The notes beneath the pieces are model-generated. The model was given only the letters and a program-made list of their open reading frames with translations, was not told the origin of the DNA and searched no databases. The translations under genes and the position numbers were made by a program. DNA of 64,000 nucleotides from Zingiber officinale (taxonomy: Eukaryota; Streptophyta; Magnoliopsida; Zingiberales; Zingiberaceae): assembly GCF_018446385.1 (NCBI RefSeq), contig NC_055987.1, positions 37,014,202 through 37,078,201 of the forward strand. The letters are read 5' to 3'. Numbering within the stretch: the first letter of the stretch is position 1; each line of letters opens with the position of its first letter. Below are positions 56,927 through 64,000 of this stretch, in pieces.

Positions 56927-57276
56927 TGTTGGTGCGGTTAGCACTAACGGTCTAACCCATATTTTGATGAATGACAAAGTAGGTTAAGTTAGTTTCATTG
57001 TGATCTAACACTTTAACTAAGTGTGCAGGAGAAGCCCAGACTAGTCGACGGGTTGACCGGATATTTGGCACGAAGCCTAGCTAGGTCAACGGGTTGACCT
57101 GATAGCTGACACGAAGCCCAGACTGGTCGACGGGCTGACTGAATGTCTGGCACGAAGTCTAGCTAGGTCGACGGGCTGACGTAATAGCTGGTACGAAGTC
57201 CAGACAGGTCGACGGGCTGACAGGACGTCTGGCAGGTAAGTTAAGGTAAGTCACTGGAGGGGAGTGACTTGGTGAG
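56927..57276 (+). repeat. Truncated 3' LTR of SIRE-like element
   Basis: First 350 bp of the LTR. Between about 57028 and 57235 it has roughly five ~42-bp units (GAAGCCCAGACTGGTCGACG + GGCTGACC..), against one in the 5' LTR. It is cut at 57277. Confidence 0.8.
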
Positions 57277-59781
57277 TGTTAGAGTGTATACTAAAAGCCT
57301 AGCTTTTGTATAACATTTATTTAGAAATAAAGAATCACAATGGTCAAATATCTACATTTATTTGTTAAATGTAATTTGTTCAATTAATTTATATAGTAGA
57401 CAACATGGTGTGTGGTGTCACACACAGAAGATCATGTTGTCAATTATTTATAAATTATAAACAGTTATTCGTGACTAATATGGAAAGGAACAAACCGTTG
57501 AAGTAGTCGTAGTGTAATTAAGTATTAGTTTATCTTAACTAATAAATTACACTGATACACTCCAAGTGTATTGAGTAGGACCATTTTAGGTAAGTTCTTT
57601 TTGTACTGACTTTATAAAAGAACTAGACCTTAGTTATTATGGAAATGTGTGCTCTTAATCCTAATATGATAACAAACACATATATTTAGCATTTATTTCT
57701 TTGACATATCAATGGGTGAGATTTAACTCGATAAGTTAATAAGCTCGATAAGTTGGGAAATGATATTACTTATAGTGTGTGTTGTTGATTATAGAAGGAA
57801 TCTGTGTCCTAGTTATCTAGGTTGAGAATGTCCCCAAGAGGAGCTCATAAGGATTGTCATGTTAAACCCTGCAGGTGGACTTAGTCCGACATGACAATGA
57901 AGTTGAGCGGTACTACTTTTGGAGCTAGATATTAATTAAGTGAGTTATCAGTAACTTACTTAATTAGTGGGCATTCGTTATCTTAAACACAGGGAGACTA
58001 ACACACTCATGATAAGAAGGAGCCCATAATGTAATTTGGGATTGGTGCGGTAGTGCGATAATAAATCTCTAGTGGAATGAGTTATTATCGATGAACTTGA
58101 GTTGTGTGTTCGGGGCGAACATGGGATACTTGAGCTCATCGGAAGGCCAAAACCAATTTTTCCTCTAGGTCTCTATCGTAGTCTCATTAAAGCCTTAAGT
58201 CCATCCAAATATAAGCCCATCTTGGTGTCCAAGAAAGGGGCCGACCCAATGCTTGGTGACCAAGCAAGGGCTGACCACATTATCCTCTTAAGGGGTCGGC
58301 CCCTTGCTTGGTGCCCAAGCAAGAGGGGGCCGGCCACAATAATTCAAACAAGGAGGGATGTTTTAAATTTTTTAAAATCCTCTCTTTGTAGAAAACTACA
58401 AGTTTTAAAAGAGATATTTTAAATTTAAAAACTTTCCTTATTTGAATTAGGCCACATGTTTTAAAAGAAAGTTTAAATTTTTAAAACTTTCCTTTTTTAA
58501 CCATCCTCATGGTTTTAGAAGAAGGAAGAGAAGTTTTAAAATTTAAATTTTTTTGTAAACATGTTAAAAAAGGAAATTTTTAGAAGAGAAGTTTTAAATT
58601 TTAAAACATGGTTTTAATTTTTAAAACTTTCCTTTTTAACATCCACTTTAGGAAATTAAAAGAGAGCTTGTAAAATTTTATAAGAGTTTATAAATTTTTT
58701 ACAAAAGAAAATTTTTCCTTCCTTATAGGGGCCAGCCACCCTTGCTTGGTGCCCAAGCAAGGGGCCGACCAATAGGATTAAATCATCATCTAATCAAATT
58801 AAAACTAATCTATGATTGGTGATTGATTCAATCAAGAGGAAAGAAAAGGAAAAATTAAAAGGGAAAAGGAAAAACATGAGGAAGATTTTAATTTTTGTAA
58901 AAAGTTTTTCCTTATTTGCATTGGGCAAGTATTATAAAAGAAGGGGAGGAGAGGCTTCATGGGTTAATGAATTTTTTTTCTCTCTTCTCTCTAGTCTCCT
59001 CCTTAGGGTCGGCCCCTAGCTCTTTATCATGCTAGGGCCGGCCACATATTGCTTGTGGTCTCTTTAAGTGGCCGGATACAAGAAGGAGGAGGAGAAGAAG
59101 AAGAAGAAGAAGAAGAAGAAGAAGAGAAGAAGAAGAAGGAGGCATCTAATTCTAGTCTCTTGCTTGTGCTCTCTCATGATGGTCGGATCTCTCCTCTTCC
59201 CTTTCCCTTGCTCTCTTTGGTTCATAAATTGGTGGTGGTGGTCAGATTTTAGAGGAGGAAGAAGAAAGTTCTTTGGGTGGTGTTCATCTTGGAGGATCGT
59301 CGCCCACACGACGTCCAAGGTGAGGCGAGGAATACGGCAGAAGATCTCAAGGTCATTAGCATACAAAGAGAAGGTATAATTAGCAATTGTTTTCCGCATC
59401 ATGCTAGTTATTTCTTTTTGTAAGAATTCCAAACACAAGAGGAATTAGATCTAGTTTTTCAAATTTATTTTTCGAGTTTGTGTTTTCTTTGTTTTCGAAT
59501 TTGTGATTTGATTGTTCTTTTTGGTTAACCTAGAGTTATTTAAGGAAATTAAATATTAGCTTTCCTTAAAAGGCTTTGTCTAGGCGGTGGTGGTTGCTCC
59601 CATATCCAAGAAGGCCATGTGCCTCGCCATGCAGTCCTGGAAGCCAATTTTAGAAATTAATATTTAATGGAATTAATAACATAGGTGGATTTGAATCAAT
59701 AGTCTTAAGTTCCGCTTGTGATTCAAATCTAAACCATTAAGAACAAATAAGTTAAATTTGGAATCAATGATGTTAAGTTCC
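57277..59781 (+). repeat. Large LTR of an unassigned retroelement, cut by CACTA
   Basis: Starts TGTTAGAGTGTATAC at 57277 inside the preceding LTR. CTTGCTTGG..CCAAGCAAG palindromes lie at 58243-58268, 58310-58334 and 58740-58762, upstream of TATAAAAG at 58933-58940. Long AT-rich tracts and a (GAA)n run follow. The right end is not seen because the CACTA element begins at 59782. ORFs 58102-58422 and 59064-59438 are not convincing genes. Confidence 0.5.
59088..59140 (+). repeat. (GAA)n microsatellite
   Basis: GGAGGAGAAGAAGAAG... with one short interruption; creates poly-Glu, poly-Lys and poly-Phe ORFs in the three frames. Confidence 0.9.
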
Positions 59782-59799
59782 CACTACAACAAAAATCTT

Positions 59800-59975
59800 C
59801 ATAGACATCAGTGGAACAACAACGGTTTTAAGCAAAAACCGATGTCTATGAGCGCAGATTTTCGCTCATAGACATCGATTTTTTAGGCGATGTCTATGAG
59901 CGCCTTTTTTTTTGTTAATAGACACCGATTTTTACATCGGTTTTTTAAAACCCGATGTCTATGAACCAAAATAAA
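59800..59975. repeat. Subterminal repeats of the CACTA element
   Basis: CATAGACATC and its complement GATGTCTATG occur at about 59800, 59838, 59866, 59889, 59920 (variant) and 59953, forming several possible hairpins. Confidence 0.75.
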
Positions 59976-60450
59976 ATAATATAACTTTTCCACCAATACT
60001 TAGCCAAAATTTGCAACACTTCACTCTTCCCTCCAAATCTAAATCTATATCGCGCCGTCCACCATATACCGTCGCAACATCGCCACCACTTTCCTCCTCG
60101 TCGCTGGCCATCTCTCTCAGCCTCAACTCCCTCTTCCCCTTCCTAGATCGATGCTCCTTCCTCTCCCGATCAGGATCAACACACGACACCCTTGCTTCTC
60201 CGTCCAACCACACCACATCTCCTCCAACTCCTCCCTTTGGGTGAGAAGAGGAGCCTTTTTCGCATATAGTGTTCGACGCTACCTTCGCTCTGATAGGGTT
60301 TTTTTCGATACGAGGAAACCTTCCTAACTATTACTACTTTCCATTTCATTTTCATTTTCTAGGTATTAATACATCTCATGCATATTCCGATCCATTCTCC
60401 CTTATTTTACCTCTTTTGTTTTGGCGTTTAGGATTTAAGGTTTTAGCGAA

Positions 60451-60724
60451 ATGTCGGATGATGAAGCGAGGGAGGAGAAGGAGTTGGATCTCACTTTCCC
60501 AGACGTTGTTACCAAGTACAAGACCGCGACAGAGATTGTTAACAGTAATGTTCCCCAACCTTTCTTTGCCTTTCTTCGTTTAGTGAAGACGTTACTCGTT
60601 ACAGATTTAATCTATTATCATGTGTAGAGGCCCTTCAATTGGTGGTATCTCAGTGCAAGCCCAAAGCTAGGGTTGTTGATCTATTCGAGAAAGGTGACTC
60701 CTTCATCAGAGAGTATGCATGCTC

Positions 60725-60768
<44 letters not shown>

Positions 60769-62150
60769 GTCCCCATTTTTGTGCGATCCTTTGCAGGTTA
60801 AGCTCATTTCCTGTCTCCTTTGATTGGCCGTCAACCTCCAACAGGTTCGATCTCGCGCCTGCTTCTTCGCTCCGAGGTTTGGACAGATCTTTCCCCCTTA
60901 TCCGTAGTACGAATTGTATCTTTCGGCATGGGCTGTAGGGATTTCAACTCAGGGGTTTGCAATAGCACAAATGTTGTTCCTTTCGAGTAGGATGGGAAGG
61001 CGGGCATGCTCCCGCGTGGGGATGCTAGATCTGAGTGAATGTGAGCTTAAAAGTTCGTATTTTAGAGGGTTCTGTGGGTTTTGGATTTTACTGTCTACTG
61101 TTCTTAGGTGGATCTGAACGCGTGCTTTTTAGTTATATAGTCACTTGACCTGGACGGAATTTTATGGAGGTGAAGTTGGACAATTACGCAGGGTGGTTGT
61201 GGAAATTATTGTTTTGTACTTGGATTTTATAGCCTGTCTTCCCTCAGATTGAACTGCTTCTGGATGATCTGGTTTGCCAGGAATAATTTGAAAAAAATAT
61301 CTTATTTTGATGAAATGACTGCCAGTTATTGTGATAATAATTGCATGTTTATAGCATTTTTTTGTATCTTAAAAAATCTTTATCTGGTTTTTTATTGTCA
61401 AACAAAAACAAACTTGTGCCATAGAGATGTCTACTAATGGATACCCTATGAACTTTCTTTTTTATCAGTGACCGCATTAATTAGATTTGGAGACTTGATC
61501 ACAAAGTTTGATGTGTAATCCTTGATTTGGAGAATTGACTTATTTATGGACAAATTTATAATTACATTAATTTTGTTAATTAGATTCTAGTCTTGGCTGC
61601 AGTAGATCACAAAGTTTGATGTGTTAATTTATGGACTTTTCTGGTCACCAGGGCTTTCCTTATTTTAGTAAAAAGTTGATGATTCAAGTAGTTTGTTACT
61701 CTCTATGCTGTGACATTATTGTGTAGTTATTTTTTTATCTTCATAAATTTGTTTGATCCCTCTAATTTAAGTGGTTATTTCTCTTTATTTCAAGCCATAT
61801 GGACAGATCTGTGGGGACCCTTGGCACTCTATCATGCTTGTATTCCGTTATTTCAAGCTAAGCTTGGCAATGCCGAGAATGTACTGGAAGAAAATGACAT
61901 CGTTAAAATGTATATGTTGATTATCTAGATGGTTTTGTGACTCTCTACGATTTAATTCTTCTGAGGTTTTTTGGCAATATCTTCTCTGTGTTGCAGTGAC
62001 ATGGGGTGTCATATTGATGGGTTTATTACTGTGGTGGCACACACTCATGTTATACAGGAAGGACCAGTGACTGGTAGAGCAACAGATGTGATTGCTGCTG
62101 CCAATACAGCAGCAGAAGTTGCCTTGCGCCTTGTGAGGCCAGGAAAAAAG
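60451..62150 (+). pseudogene. EBP1: EBP1/PA2G4-like gene fragment (5' exons)
   Basis: Exon 1 (60451-60544: MSDDEAREEKELDL...ATEIVN) and exon 2 (60628-60712: KALQLVVSQCKPKARVVDLF...FIRE) match the N-terminus of plant EBP1, an ErbB3-binding-protein-1 homologue of the M24 aminopeptidase fold with growth and ribosome roles. The splice AACA|GT...AG|AGG keeps the frame. The next part is poor: only VLEENDIVK (to 61909) is recognisable and ~40 residues before it are replaced or decayed. Exon 61997-62150 (DMGCHIDGF...[10 protein letters not shown]) is very well preserved. The remaining two thirds of EBP1 are absent. The sequence then continues into EXO1-like exons. The copy is a fragment carried by the CACTA element. 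Confidence 0.75.
60724..60763 (+). repeat. (CT)n microsatellite
   Basis: A run of TC dinucleotides just after the presumed end of EBP1 exon 2. Confidence 0.9.
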
Positions 62151-62630
62151 GTGCCTTTATATTTGACAATGATGAAATTGTTAATAATCTTTCCTAACTA
62201 TGTAGAGGGATTTTGAATTTAGTTTCTAATATATACATTGCAAAGACGTTACAAGACTGCTCATTGTTCTAAGTTAACACTTCAAGCCACGCTGATGTTA
62301 ATTCCAACTTCAATAATACCATCATCTGGTGCGTATTTGACCAACTCAGTGTTGAGTCTTGCTCATGGTGACTGACATTCAACCAATTTGCAATTTATGG
62401 ATAAAAGGTTCATTTAGTGACATTCAACTCAATTTTTGGATAAAAATATTGTTTTATTTTTATGTGTTTTCTGTATGAATTGATAATATACACATGTACT
62501 TATTGGGAATTCCTGAAGGACATGATGGCTTGGACTTTAATAATTGATGGAATGACCTCTTGGATCTGATCCAGTGTCTTTCATAAGTTTTTTTTGGCTT
62601 CTTTTCTTACCTTTGTTGAAAGTCATGCAG
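62151..62630 (+). other. Intron joining EBP1 and EXO1-like exons
   Basis: Starts AAG|GTGCCT and ends GTCATGCAG|AAA; AT-rich with T-rich stretches before the acceptor. It should contain the breakpoint between the two captured gene fragments. Confidence 0.6.
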
Positions 62631-63862
62631 AAAGATCTGGTAACACCAGATTCATCTTCTCCAAGCTCTGGAACTTGTAGCTCTGGACCACCTCCTTCAG
62701 CAAAAGATGCTACTTGTTATATGAGCAGTACTCAAAGCAGTCCAGTTGATCAAGATGACAAGGATGGCTCTGGTCCTGAAGGTCATGTTACAGAACCAGC
62801 AATGGAAACGGTATAATGTTTGAGCTCCTTTAGTACTCTCTCAACAAAAAAAATCGGTATAACTCTGTTTTTTACCAGATGGAAGATAAGTTCCTCAATC
62901 CAATCCAGAAACAGGACAAAAATAGGCTAACTGTACATGGTAAGTTAGTTTTGATTTCAGCTGTAAGTATAATTAAACTTGCCTGAGATCATTGCTTTCA
63001 GGTGGCTTTACAGGTCCGCAAATTTCCTCCTCCAGATGTAAGCCATTTTTAACATCACACAAGGAAAAGACGTCCCACCAGGCAACGTCTGTGGTCGACG
63101 AGACAAGAGTGTCTACAAACAGAAAAGTCATTGTGAGAAGCTCATACTTCAAGCATAAGCCATCAGATGTCAATAGTCTCCATCGACCCAATGATGGTGC
63201 CACAGATGGTAATGAAAATAACGATTGTATTCCTGGTGGCTACCCTGTCAAGAAAAGAAAACTATCTGAGGACAACGAAAATCAGCCACCCATCTTAGTA
63301 ATGAATCAAGAAAATCTGCCATCAAAGAATGCGAGGACTTCGGTTCATCATGGAGAAGGTTCGAGCTACTTCTTTCATAACCAAGTTTATGTTCTTCACA
63401 TCAGTTGATGATAAAGTTGTTATGCTTGCAATACTCTATAACGAGCGAAGGAGACAGTAATCACAGTCAAAAGGTTTATGCTAAATAAAACTAATGATAC
63501 CGGTACTTTGCAGATAATCAAGTGTCTCGTTTGAACAACAATGGCGCCATGGTAAGGGAAGGAGGAAAATTCGGTCGTGACATTTCACATGTGAACAACT
63601 ACACAACTGTAGCGGAGAGATCAATGGACAGATTTGCAGCGCTCATGTCATCTTTCAGATACACTCAATCAAGTGCCCGTGCAAGTGTCCTCCGTGCACC
63701 TCTAAAAGACGTTCAAAATTCTTCTTCCTCTGCAAGGTATTTTTATCATCTCAATCTATAGTGTTTCGCGATACTATCCAAGTTTCTGTTTTATCATTTC
63801 CAAACAGGAGGAAAGCTGTGCCCATTGCCATTGAAGAATTCACATATACATTCCAAAAATAA
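62631..63862 (+). pseudogene. EXO1: EXO1-like gene fragment (C-terminal exons)
   Basis: Five exons: 62631-62810, 62879-62939, 63002-63358, 63514-63736 and 63808-63862, all with GT/AG borders and one continuous frame of about 290 codons to the TAA at 63860-63862. The protein resembles the C-terminal part of plant exonuclease 1: RKVIVRSSYFKHK, VKKRKLSEDN, and near the end AERSMDRFAALMSSFRY and LRAPLKDVQN. EXO1 is a 5'-3' nuclease of mismatch repair and recombination; the N-terminal XPG nuclease domain is absent, so no nuclease activity is expected. The first exon is in frame with the EBP1 exon ending at 62150. Identification is from remembered family motifs; the earlier exons (62631-62939) are less certain. 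Confidence 0.6.
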
Positions 63863-64000
63863 GGTTGACTTGGGGAGTTTCTAGTCAGCCAAATTTTCAC
63901 AATTTTGTATGTATGCTCAGTGGCCTTTGCCATTTATACATTTTGGTAGGCCTCTAAATTGCATATTATATGCATATGTATATGTATATGTATATGTATA
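63863..64000 (+). other. 3' flank of the EXO1-like fragment, microsatellite
   Basis: Putative 3' UTR, ending in an imperfect (TATGTA)n repeat from about 63965 to the window end. Confidence 0.5.

Larger units (their letters stand above)
53858..57276 (+). mobile_element. SIRE-like copia element with large internal deletion
   Basis: 5' LTR 53858-54786 (TGTTGGTGCGG...GATCCAACA), primer site 54789-54800, polypurine tract AAAAAGGGAGAGAT ending 56926, and 3' LTR from 56927, which is cut at 57276 by another LTR. The internal part holds the start of Gag joined directly to the end of RNase H; everything between is gone. A 3' non-coding AT-rich part follows. Confidence 0.8.
59782..64000 (+). mobile_element. 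Left end of a CACTA transposon carrying gene fragments
   Basis: CACTACAACAAAAATCTTCA at 59782 is a typical CACTA terminus. The next ~180 bp repeat the word CATAGACATCG in both orientations (six or so copies, 59800-59975), as expected for subterminal transposase-binding repeats. Fragments of EBP1 and an EXO1-like gene follow. The right terminus is not in the window, so the end coordinate is only the window limit. No transposase is seen in this part. Confidence 0.65.

Noticed and set aside
59064-59438. ORFs with poly-Phe, poly-Lys or poly-Glu
   Set aside because: Generated by the (GAA)n microsatellite.
60011-60244. 77-aa Ser/Pro-rich ORF upstream of the EBP1 fragment
   Set aside because: Likely 5' UTR or promoter sequence of the captured gene; low complexity and no conserved domain.

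Overview
The window is a stretch of plant nuclear genome made mostly of transposable elements. Spliced host genes, plant-specific retroelement lineages (Tekay chromovirus, Athila-like, Tat-like, Sirevirus/SIRE-like copia), tRNA-iMet and tRNA-Asp primer sites and a CACTA terminus all point to an angiosperm. A large-genome monocot, perhaps Zingiberales, is my guess, but nothing here proves it. Only one ordinary-looking host gene is fully contained: an RF298/RF4-type RING E3 ligase on the minus strand (CDS 25516 to 23921).

Layout. 1-5165: AT-rich DNA with broken copia/Sirevirus-like LTRs. 5166-15811: remains of a Tat-like gypsy element (antisense coiled-coil ORF, polypurine tract, LTR). Its LTR was split by a complete gag-only element (7257-13783, TSD AAGGG) and by a solo LTR (14361-15372, TSD GATGC). 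15812-18639: unclassified DNA, including a diverged second copy of sequence from 1168-1660. 18645-23521: a young complete Ty1/copia element (TSD ACATT, 310-bp LTRs differing at 3 positions). 23921-25991: the RING gene and its promoter. 27541-52651: a Tekay-type gypsy element (TSD CCACC) that is itself inserted in a minus-strand LTR. It carries a second gag-only element in its 5' LTR (29101-36765, TSD TAGAG) and a non-autonomous Athila-like element in its pol gene (39620-47577, TSD CTCCA). 53858-57276: an internally deleted SIRE-like element. 57277-59781: another LTR. 59782-end: the left end of a CACTA transposon carrying pieces of two host genes.

How the parts relate. Every main insertion has a matching 5-bp target duplication, so the order can be read: minus-strand LTR, then Tekay, then the two nested elements. 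The Tekay reading frame runs cleanly across the Athila-like insertion and is broken only by four nonsense codons. The two gag-only elements share a two-knuckle Gag with a conserved C-terminal motif and lack protease, integrase and reverse transcriptase, so they would depend on an autonomous, probably Sirevirus-like, partner.

Two observations stand out. (1) The CACTA end is followed by exons of an EBP1/PA2G4 homologue joined, in frame and through good splice sites, to exons of the C-terminal part of an EXO1-like gene: a candidate Pack-CACTA chimeric gene. (2) At least six unrelated LTR types each carry a cluster of CG-containing palindromes just upstream of the predicted TATA box. The sequence differs between families but the position is the same, which suggests a shared promoter design rather than shared ancestry.
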